In this document: in pieces, positions 55,901 through 64,000 of the stretch
How positions within the stretch are numbered: position 1 is the stretch's first letter
Layout of the letters: each line of letters starts with the position of its first letter
DNA from: Polytrichum commune
Lineage: Eukaryota; Streptophyta; Polytrichopsida; Polytrichales; Polytrichaceae
Assembly: GCA_950295325.1 (NCBI GenBank)
Contig: OX485806.1
Span: forward strand, 16,926,001-16,990,000
Reading direction: 5' to 3'
Length of the DNA: 64,000 nucleotides
The notes under the pieces: model-generated
What the model was told of the DNA's origin: nothing
The model's database searches: none
Seen by the model: only the letters and a program-made list of their open reading frames with translations
Position numbers and translations under genes: made by a program

Positions 55901-57334
55901 TCAAGAAGAGAGGCTGCATTCATGGATTCGCACACTTCTCGGTGATACAAGATCACCTGCACACCAAGCAAATGGCTGACATGAGTTTCACAAAATTGAT
56001 AATTGACGAATATGAGGTACATGTGCTGTACTGAAGAGCAAGAAAATACCTCAAGCAAGTTGATGATGGTTGTCTCCTGATACAACACAAGGTGGAGGTT
56101 GATGTGAGAAGCCTGCTCTGCAAGTGGTTTCTTAATTACCGGGAGAACTTTGTCCTTCCAGATCTGTGAAACAAAGTACAACATGTAATAATTAGAGAAA
56201 ACCAGAGGTGGACAAAGGCAACAAAAGATCACATGTGAGTCACTTTGTTGATATTTACCACCAATTTATAGAGCGAAAGCTTGCTGAATGTGCAAGTAAA
56301 AAGAGGACTGTGGATATTTTGAATTTAACTGTATTCTGCAAGTAATATGTTGCAGTTGTTGGTTTTCACAGAGTACTGACTTCAATTACAAGCAGCTCAT
56401 GTATGAGAACTCCCAGTTTGTCATGACTTGTCAATGCCTACACACTCACAAAAGCCCACATCTAATGCCTCAAACCTCAGTTTTGGCATTGCGATCACTA
56501 TGTAGTGTTACATGTAAAGTTCTCATCAGGAATATTTGAAAGAGAATGCACAGATCAATGTATTCGCAAGGTTTATATTTTCGTCACAACCTGAGGCAAT
56601 AAAGAGATTCCTACATACCACCATGACAAACTCATCACAATGTGCCATTGTATTATAATGTGCCTGCAACCCACCCAGTGTACTAAGTTAGTCAGCTTTA
56701 TTAATTATTTTAATAGTGAAATTTTCATCAAGAAAGAAATTAGGGCTATCCGCCCACCTCCAACGGAGAGCATTCAATAAGCACTAACACAAACCCTGAT
56801 TCAACTTTAGTTGGATGTCAAACAAGGTGTGCATCTTGGTGAATTCATTGCAATTACCTGCAAGTTCAGTTTCTCCAGGTTTGAGTGCTGTGTTAACCAT
56901 TTTCTGCTTCCCACCTGCATCAGCTTCCACATACTTCACAATGTGACGTGATCACAAACTTGACCTATTACGGAGTGTGTTCTCTTCATCACCACCTTCT
57001 TTAACCCTCGGAGCTTTTCTTGAATGTTAACAATGTAGTAGCATAAGCAGAATGTAGGATGATTAATCTTATACTGGCCAAAAATTCTCATAAGCCGGTC
57101 CGGGAGCTGAGGCAACATACCATGTCAACCCCTCAGAATCGAATAAGGACCATGGATCCCGACCTCGATAGCGAAGAATATAATGCGTGCCAGTTTGTAA
57201 CAATTTCTTTACTTTCTTGCCAAGTTAGGAATTACCTGCTCAATGGAGAAGGTGGTGAGGTACTGCACGATGAATTCGGCATCCTCTCTGTTCAACAACA
57301 CCTGATCCAACCAGCGCCAAGACATTTCAAACAT
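49966..57334 (-). CDS. ZMYND10: ZMYND10 (dynein axonemal assembly factor), 19 exons, 452 residues
   Basis: ZMYND10 works in the cytoplasm with LRRC6 and HSP90-type chaperones to fold dynein heavy chains before they enter cilia. Exons (minus): 57334-57236, 56914-56858, 56663-56619, 56437-56381, 56163-56050, 55956-55900, 55733-55664, 55359-55304, 55174-55125, 54845-54803, 54288-54190, 53961-53884, 53615-53526, 53366-53304, 52578-52504, 51629-51587, 51355-51255, 51071-50995, 50050-49966. All phases agree and the total is 1,359 nt; human ZMYND10 has 440 residues. Family blocks, in order, are WLTQHSNLEKLNLQ, IWKDKVLPV, ETTIINLLE, YHREVCES, ADYCYRKI, ARILDCHDM, LALYNLIVD, LIDILLDQLPNL, EIAQHQLQTVF. 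The C-terminal MYND finger has all eight ligands: C407, C410, C418, C421, C427, C431, H439, C443. An in-frame TGA just upstream fixes the start. The exon 17 donor is the least certain. Introns carry a MITE and several repeats. Confidence 0.9.
50154..50427. repeat. Two direct copies of a ~105-bp unit in the last ZMYND10 intron
   Basis: Copies at about 50,154-50,262 and 50,322-50,427 share AATCATGGAGCCA, CACGGTGCATTA, TTTTAATGCCACACTAAATC, TATAGTGTAC and CACCCATATACAT. The separating segment contains a GGTGGCAACAAGGAAGGTGG stretch. Confidence 0.8.
52049..52280 (-). mobile_element. ACCGGTT-family hAT-like MITE, copy 6, in a ZMYND10 intron
   Basis: Starts CTATGAACGGGGAG and ends CTCCCCGGACACCG. 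Contains GACCGGTTCAAATTC and AACCAGTTGGAGTCGG. No clear 8-bp duplication (CTTAAAAC against CTAAATAG). It lies between exons 15 and 16 of ZMYND10. Confidence 0.7.
52895..53258 (+). repeat. Composite repeat block (copy B), uninterrupted
   Basis: Matches the split block at 25.15-27.2 kb and lacks both transposons found there, so it records the pre-insertion arrangement. It lies in the ZMYND10 intron between exons 14 and 15. Confidence 0.65.
54430..54770 (+). repeat. Dispersed repeat family R2 copy in a ZMYND10 intron
   Basis: Carries CCTAGGATAT, CATTATCAAAGTGAAAGG, GTCCCCCCAATTATGTTGAC, TATTGAACCTAGAATG, TTTTGAGCATG and CCGAATTAGGCC in family order. It lies between exons 10 and 11. Confidence 0.7.
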
Positions 57335-57960
57335 TAACCCTCACCATTCCACATTGAGTTTGTTGCTGCTCGATCAACAACGTGGAGATATTAGGGTTCA
57401 CAATATTGAGATTGATCGATCCTCAATGCTTCTTGGCATTATAGGATGGATTATCATAATGCATTATAGGATGACCTCATATCCATATATGTAATTGTGC
57501 ACAAATGTGGGAGGATAATGGTATGGAAGGAGGAAATGCTTTAAGTAATCATCATCGAGGCCATTGACAGTCCCGAATCATTGAAACCATTCCTGGCCAT
57601 GTCCTTTCCTTTCGTTTCCTTTCCTGTGATGCTTAATCTCATTGACACTCATTGAGTGCTTACATTATCTTCGTACTTGAAATAGGTCGGTCGGCTGCTG
57701 TTATCAGATGCCGTTACCTCCATCTTTGACAAGAATGAAGCTAACGCTCAAAGGAATCACAACAACGCCGGGGTGTATCAGCAACAGTCGATGCCTACGT
57801 AAATAATAACGTTTATCTACAGGCTGTTCCGCCAATTTGGCAAACTGGATTGTGTTACGACAAGGTCCTTCTGCTTGATCAAGCTGTATTTTTGACAAAG
57901 TTTTTGCAAGGTTTTCACTTTTGACACACAGAAACTCACACAAAAAAAAAAAAAAAAAAA
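57335..57960. other. Upstream region of ZMYND10
   Basis: Likely contains the promoter and 5' leader. No certain TATA box. It holds a CTTTCCTTTCGTTTCCTTTCC pyrimidine stretch near 57,604-57,624 and an A run at about 57,941-57,960. No gene on either strand is supported. Confidence 0.35.
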
Positions 57961-58066
57961 GCACGTCAATTGACGTGCACAATTTAGAAGTTGACACATA
58001 TTGTGACTTGTGAAGAAAAAAAACACATGTCAATTGACACGCTAGAAATTGAAATGACACATATTA
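57961..58066. repeat. Perfect 18-bp palindrome and a diverged tandem copy
   Basis: GCACGTCAATTGACGTGC at 57,961-57,978 is a perfect palindrome containing two inverted TGACG cores, the core bound by plant bZIP factors. A diverged copy, ACATGTCAATTGACACGC, follows near 58,024-58,041. Both are followed by AGAA-TTGA and a GACACATATT block. The palindrome lies ~630 bp upstream of the ZMYND10 start; regulatory function is only a possibility. Confidence 0.6.
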
Positions 58067-58069
58067 CCA

Positions 58070-59795
58070 GGCAACTTAAGAAGTACTATAACTGTAGTTC
58101 CAGTATCCAGAAAACATAACCCATAACAGCAGGAGAACTTCCTACACTCACTTACATACTTAAGTTCAGCCTTGTTCTTGTAATTTTCTTTGTAACCAGG
58201 AAAGCTACACCAATTTTTTGGCTTGCAAATATTAGAGATACCCCATTTTTCAAGGTTCTCTTTTGGCACAAATTGTTGTATTTCATCACATTGTTAAAAG
58301 CCTAGCTTATTATGATGCAAATGAGATTTTGTGATTTTGTTTCAAGTTCATATCAACTCAAAGTAAACAAATGTTTATTCTGAATGAAATGGAAGGCATT
58401 GAATTTGACTTTGTAAATTGAATAGTGTTGTGGATTGAATTTGTATGAGAAGTGTGTTTGTATTGGGATGAAGGTTTCTCGTTGCCCAGGGTGTATGTGA
58501 ATGGCTCACCTAAGTTAGAGACTTGTATACTGCACCAAAAGTTACAACTGGTAACGTCCAATTGTGTATGATTGCATAATACAATATTTCAAGTGAATTG
58601 GATCATGTTGAACTTGTTTCACTGTTTAGTTTGGTAGTGCAATTACCTTGTTAGATAATTTGTTTCTTGTCCATGAATATGAACTTATATATGCATGTTT
58701 TTCAACTTAGCTATCAGATTAGAGGCTCACACAATCTTGAACTTATATCGATTTCATGCAAGGGTAATAAGAACTTTCACAAAATTGTTCCAATATGCTA
58801 ATTTGACTGGTGTTGTTTTACCAACTTGCACTCTGTATCGAGAAAAAAATATTACATTAAGGAAATGTAGACAAAAATAATTCTCAGGTGAATATTCTAT
58901 GAGTGCATATAATCATTTATCTCATAATTTTTAAGAGACTTGGTACAATATTAGTAGGGGGCTATGTGGTACAAATTTATTATTATTTTTAGCATAATTT
59001 GAAATTAAATGGGAATGGAGCTTGAGAAGAACTCGACAATTTGCATTGAGTGAGATTGAAGAGGCTATTGACTAGAGATATTCGAAAAGGGGATAGGAAG
59101 GGCCATAATCTGATAGAAGGGGACGTAGCCTCTAAGATCTATTTCAGATTTCATAAGGGTATAAAAGACTAGGGGATCTCTCTCTCTCTCTCTCTCTCTC
59201 TTGAGCATATATAGAAATTTATTAAATTATGTGAAACAATTTTGGCCAACAAGCCACCTTTCTACTTTAAATGATCAATTTCAAATTTTACCTGGATGTG
59301 TTGGAGTTTAATAAATAATTTAGCGGCAATTATATGCTACTTTGAGTGAAGTAAGTTGAGTCCAAAGGGGTTGTGTTGGATTTCCACTAGTTGTATTTGT
59401 TTGATCAATTGTAGAGGTAGATTGTGGATTGATTTGTCAAATTAAGCAAAGAATGAATTTTTAGTTTCTGTTACAATCCGTGTATGTGGCGTTATTCCTG
59501 TTAATTTATAGCTCTTGAAAGTGTGAATGGGTTGTAGGCCATCATCGTATTATCCACTATAGTCTGAAGTGAAAGAGTGTTGGATAAATCTATGATCTTG
59601 CCAACTGAACCAAAGGGATTGTGTTGGTTTTGGAAGCTTATAATATTCTAGGGCATAATTTTTCCATCGACTTGTTATAAGGATAGATGATACCATATAC
59701 GATAGTCATATTTAAAACCATCGTCTGGGGAATCGAAACACATGTTGTATTTGCAAATGAACTAAACAATTGCTTGGATTGAATAACTTTAAGAG
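58070..59795. other. Gene-free AT-rich DNA
   Basis: No supported gene. Contains a (TC)n microsatellite at 59,177-59,201. A 75-codon minus-strand frame at 58,042-58,269 has no recognised homology. Confidence 0.45.
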
Positions 59796-60020
59796 CAGTG
59801 ATCGAGGAGATTTTTGGGCATAATCAGTTGAAATCTTAGTGTTTGCAAATCCCACCGGTTACATGTTGTTATCCTTCGGTTTTCCTTTATTAAATTGGGT
59901 ATATTCTATAAATTCCTCCTAGAGGATCGGTAATTTTCTTGCAGTTTTGAACTCCAACCAGTTATTTTTCAATCTCAACCGGTTCATCTGTAATTAACTG
60001 CCAGTTCTCTCAGATCATAA
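59796..60020 (+). mobile_element. ACCGGTT-family hAT-like MITE, copy 7
   Basis: 225 bp starting CAGTGATCGAGGAGATTTTT, with CACCGGTTACATGTTG and CAACCGGTTCATCTGTAA motifs. Flanks TTTAAGAG (59,788-59,795) and TTTGAGAG (60,021-60,028) match at 7 of 8. Confidence 0.8.
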
Positions 60021-60099
60021 TTTGAGAGTTGTATGTTATTGAGTAGGGTCAGAGTGATTGTGAAGGCTTTGTCCGAAGTCTATAATAATGAGAAGTTTT

Positions 60100-60577
60100 T
60101 TTTATTATTATTTGAAAATAATTCAAAGTCTGGTTATTGATGAATGTGTGAGAAGTTCAGAGAGGCTATTGCCCCACGCACATGCCACAAAAACCTGGCG
60201 GATGCCAACGAAATCCATCCGCGGAACGTTGGCGCCGTGGCGGAATTCTCCCGTCGCCGGAGACCACCGCCAGCTGCCCTGCACGCCGTTTCAGGGCACC
60301 TTTTACTGCAACTTTTACTGCACTTTCACCACGCCATTTACTGCACCGGATTCACAACCGGCGAAATTACCTATGGCAACTTCGATGCATCTTCCAGCCA
60401 GGGACTCCAAATTGTCCTCTGTCGAGGCCAGGGGTTCCAGGCCAGAGAGTCCAGGGCATACTCATTTGCAGGTTGAGTGTCCAGGCCGTACTCTGGAGCA
60501 AGTTTTTGAGCTAGGGTTTAAAAGTACCAGCATTGTTTTATTAGTTTTTGGTCGTAGGAAGTGCACGTTTAATCGAT
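60100..60577 (+). other. GC-richer leader of the Myb/SANT-like gene
   Basis: Composition changes sharply near 60,140 from AT-rich to GC-rich. Three frames are open here, none with recognisable protein similarity. It is probably promoter and 5' leader of the following gene. Confidence 0.4.
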
Positions 60578-61555
60578 ATGGACGGGGAGAACTATCTGAT
60601 CACGTTGTTAGGAAATAGTCCTCCAAGCTTGGTTATGACGCAGAGTTCTCAAAATTCTACTCCGGTGTCTTCAGTTCCACTCTCTTCCATTCCCGTTGCT
60701 TTTGTTTTCGTTAGTTCTGTGTTGACAGGTCCACCCCCTCCTCTCCCACGACGGGCTCCGGTTGTTGTGTAGGAGCGGCATTGGAGCAATGCTGCTGTGA
60801 AATTTTTATTGGAACAATGCAAGGAACACGTCGAGGCACACAACACGATCACGATGCGATCGTATCAATGGGCGTGGGTGCACAAGTTGTTGATTACGCA
60901 GTTCCCTCAGGAGTCTGGGCGGAAGGTCAAGTCCTTGTCAGACAAGTGGGAGAAGTTGCGGAGCACCTATTCCAAGATCAAGAAATTGCGCAACCAAACG
61001 GGTGCAGGTGTGCGGGACAACGGTGCGAAATTCATATGGTACGATCAAATTGACGAAATTCTTAGTCTCACTGCAAAGGCCAACGGTGTTCCAGGAGCAA
61101 TGGACGAAGGGGTGTCCGCGCTCGTGCCCGGTACTTCCAACGCTTCGACGGATGGTTGTGAGGAAGCCGACGGAGACGGTGAGCCATCTTGGGTGCACTC
61201 ACCGCAGCGCACCAATCTCGAAGCACACAGTGGAACTGACCAGCAGAGCAACGACACCACTCCACGAACACGAGCATCGAATTTAGTCGGGGTTTCGGGA
61301 AAAGGTACTAATTCCACACCATCTAAACGGGCTAGGATTGACAGGAATTTGATGGATTTATTGGATAGACTTGCAGATTCAACTGCTGAGATAGAGCGGT
61401 TGAGAATCGAAGCTGCACTAACAATGCACAAAGATAATTTAATAGAACGCCATGAAAACATAAAATTGGAACTTGAAATGTTTAGATTGCAACAGGCGAG
61501 CGGGGAAAGGATGGCAGCTATGTTTGCAGAAGTTGTTAAAAAAAATTCTCAATAG
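60578..61555 (+). CDS. Myb/SANT-like DNA-binding domain protein, one in-frame stop
   Basis: The frame starts MDGENYLITLLGN, followed by a Ser/Pro/Val-rich segment. After a TAG at 60,770-60,772 it continues in the same frame with a Myb_DNA-bind_3-type domain: HWSNAAVKFLLEQCKEHVEA, then SLSDKWEKLRSTYSKIKKLR, then AKFIWYDQIDEILSLTAKA. A Ser/Thr-rich linker and a coiled-coil-like tail follow (LADSTAEIERLRIEAALTMH to the QQASGERMAAMFAEVVKK end). A 62-63-bp phase-0 intron (about 60,710-60,772, from GTTAGTTC to TTGTGTAG, with a strong pyrimidine tract) would remove the stop. Otherwise it is a nonsense mutation just before the domain. Proteins of this class include plant transcription factors and partners of PIF/Harbinger transposases. 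No transposase or terminal repeats are visible nearby, so it may be a domesticated gene or an element fragment. It is unrelated in detail to the Myb-like gene at 6-7 kb. Confidence 0.72.
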
Positions 61556-62866
61556 ATACTACAATGATGGATCGATTCCGTGAGAGCTTTGGTTTGAGTT
61601 TTAGGGTTTTTGAAATGTATGGGGCCAATGTGGTTCTGTATTGTACGCCAAAGTGCTTGATTCACATTCCTTTAATGTATGTGGTTGTTATTATTTAGTT
61701 CGTTTGAAAGCTCACAACTGTTGATCGATCATATTTTATCATGTGTGACTACCATGCATGTGCTTCACAACTTCTTATGGGCTCTCGCAATTTTATGGTC
61801 ACGGATCTTGTCTCATGTGTGACATGACCCTATGCTCCTCACAATTCAGGCACCTTCATAAACTACTGCATGCCCTTCTTTCCACTTCTCTCATATCTCT
61901 TCCTACACTGAGGATGTGTTGCTTCATATTGTTTGTAAAATTGTATCATGATATGATTATATATGTGGATTGACACTGACAAGACAAGCACTCGGTGGGT
62001 TTGTAAATGATTTCTGTGATGGTCATAACTTAGTCCTCCTTTCCTACGTAACCACTTAATGAACGAGAAATTATTTCCTTTGTTAATGAATAAAATATTT
62101 ATATGAGCTCGGAGATTTGTGAGAAAATGGCTACATGCATGATTTGGTTTTGCTAACCGTCTCACACTCTTTGCGTGGTTCTCTATCTACAAGAAGTGAG
62201 TGCAAAGAAAAAACATAAAATTAAACGTGTATTATTCCCTCTTTCTCGACTATAATAAAAACGATCAATGCCTAAACACATTAATTGTAGATTACATATC
62301 TAGCATAATTTCAAAATCAATGTTTGAGTTCTAGAGAATAACTGCAACCCACGCTCATAGGACTATGAACTGTAGTTATAGAACCTACACATAAATGTTG
62401 CGACACTCTGTTTGAGGGAATTTCGACTTGATTTTGAAAGTACTATTAAGATGCTAGAGCTTAATTTGAGGATATTCCTTAGAGCATTATCAAATTCGGA
62501 TCATGCAAGTAAGAACATACTAAGATCACAACTAACTACACATGTGAGTAATTTAGAGGAATTTAGAGATTATACAATGTGACCAAATGGTTTAAGGTTG
62601 ATTTAGGAGTTCATATAGAGGTTGTACTAGTAATTTGGTATGTAGGTTATTCTTTGACATTATGCAATTCTTCAACATAATGTGAATCATGTACATCATG
62701 TACATCATTTAACATGATCATGTAATGATGTAATTGTTCGACTTAATGTTGTTCTTGATCAATGACTCATATACTATATATCATTTAAGCGTTGTGCTTT
62801 TGAAACCGTGGCCAAAGAAACACACAAATTTGAAACATAAGCTTCTCTTTATTGCTACCATATCTT
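61556..62866. other. Gene-free AT-rich DNA
   Basis: Probably includes the 3' flank of the Myb/SANT-like gene. Only short unrecognisable ORFs. Confidence 0.45.
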
Positions 62867-62874
62867 ACATCGCC

Positions 62875-63598
62875 CTCGGGGGGTGCACTGTACTAAACAT
62901 GTATGAGTATACGTGACTGCACAGGAGGGGTATTGATTTGGACCTTGCCGTATTACGTATACATATAGTATACATGTTATAATTCATAATTACGTACATA
63001 TATGGAAGGCCTTTAAAAAGTATACAATAATTGTACTTGTATGGTGCTGTTACTATACTACATATCATAAGTTTTCATATTGGATGAAATCGTTTGGAAA
63101 TCGTTTGGTAATCGTTGGGTGGAGTATAGGGATCCAATTGACTTGATGGACCGTCCATCAAACGTGGAGATTGGTTTATGTTGGTATCAAAAAGGGGCTA
63201 ACAACAAGTGGACATATGATCTTACTGATCATTTGATGGTAGACTTAGAGACAATAATTGCATTGGCTACAATGACATATATTGGTGAATGAAATGTTTA
63301 TGAGTTACATCCGGGAGATGAAAAAGTTTTCAACGACTTTGTTGATTAAAGCTAGAATATTTTGTTATACATATTATAGGGGTTGATTATTGTTCAAAAG
63401 TATATTTGTATACTTATGTTAATGACTATATATGAATGGATGTTTTTTTGTGTATACATATTGTCACTTGTATATTTATTGTTGTAATTGTATGTGTATT
63501 ACTTCATTTCACAAAAAATAACTTGTATATAGGGGGTTTTTAGAGTATACAGTGAACGCACGTGATTCTAGGTTTTAATGAAAGGTGCACCCCCCGAG
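62875..63598 (+). mobile_element. hAT-like element, 724 bp, perfect ends and 8-bp duplication
   Basis: Perfect 14-bp terminal inverted repeats CTCGGGGGGTGCAC (62,875-62,888 and 63,585-63,598). Perfect 8-bp duplication ACATCGCC (62,867-62,874 and 63,599-63,606). Internally it matches both halves of the longer copy at ~25,243-26,680, so it is an internally deleted derivative. A 70-codon frame (63,083-63,292; FGNRWVEYRDPIDLMDRPSN) is partly shared with that copy but has no recognised function. The 8-bp duplication fits hAT; the terminus is not the usual CAGGG. Confidence 0.9.
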
Positions 63599-63606
63599 AC
63601 ATCGCC

Positions 63607-64000
63607 GTCAAACACTACAAGCTTACGAGTCGTGAGTAATAAACTTGCGTCATTAAAAGAAATATGCGTGTCTCCTTAGTGCATGTTAAGCACATATATC
63701 TTTAGTGCATGTTCTTAGATGTACACAACACTCAAATGAAAGTGTCTCATTAAAACAAGCATATAATTCCACTTTTGATGTATCACGGTCAAAATCAAAA
63801 ACCAAATGATTGCACATTAAAATTATATGAAAGTGGAAAAGAAATAGTATGGGGTCATACGTAGAGTATTTGCCACTCATGTGGCTACAATGAAAAATCT
63901 AATATAGAGAAACATCATTCTGGATTACGCTCTAGCCATGATGAGAATAAAACATTCATCATCCTCTCCCCTGCTACACCTTCATGGGGAAGTTGCATCC
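63607..64000. other. AT-rich end of the window
   Basis: No gene or repeat recognised. Confidence 0.4.

Noticed and set aside
56936-57118. 60-codon frame between ZMYND10 exons 1 and 2
   Set aside because: Exons 1 and 2 join directly in phase and match the recalled family without a gap, so an extra exon is not needed.
58042-58269. 75-codon minus-strand frame upstream of ZMYND10
   Set aside because: Could suggest another exon, but no ZMYND10 segment is missing and an in-frame stop precedes the chosen start.

Overview
This window looks like nuclear DNA from a plant or close plant relative (a streptophyte), probably one that makes swimming sperm. Three things support this. The genes are split by many GT-AG introns. 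The AT-rich intergenic DNA is full of small plant-type DNA transposons (Tourist-like, hAT-like, Mutator-like, Stowaway-like and CACTA-like foldback elements). The minus strand carries a complete gene for ZMYND10, a dynein-arm assembly factor kept only in lineages with motile cilia. Species and clade cannot be fixed from the sequence alone; a bryophyte, lycophyte, fern, motile-sperm gymnosperm or charophyte would all fit.

Layout. 1-3.6 kb: AT-rich DNA with one Tourist-like element and a broken nucleoside-monophosphate-kinase fragment. 3.626-11.628 kb: an 8.0-kb GC-rich PIF/Harbinger transposon flanked by TTA duplications. It carries a Myb/SANT-like gene (+) and a HARBI1-like DDE transposase (-) that converge and overlap by 24 bases. 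11.6-43 kb: a gene-poor stretch built from small foldback elements, dispersed repeats, microsatellites and a LINE remnant; the only gene candidate is one weak ORF near 16 kb. 43.2-48.8 kb: a four-exon gene for an 858-residue ankyrin-like protein of unknown function whose last exon begins with a G/V-D/E-K triplet tract. 48.9-49.7 kb: a three-copy tandem repeat. 49.97-57.33 kb: the 19-exon ZMYND10 gene, tail-to-tail with the ankyrin-like gene. 60.6-61.6 kb: a second Myb/SANT-like coding region with one in-frame stop. 62.9-63.6 kb: a short hAT-like element with perfect ends.

How the parts relate. In PIF/Harbinger elements the Myb-like protein and the transposase act together in transposition, so the two genes at 6-9 kb form one module. 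ZMYND10 is predicted to act in the cytoplasm with other dynein assembly factors. The ankyrin-like gene has no visible functional link to it. Several nested insertions, with empty sites elsewhere in the window, allow the order of transposition events to be read.

Exon boundaries were worked out by hand from reading frame, splice signals and, for ZMYND10, recalled family similarity. No database search was run.
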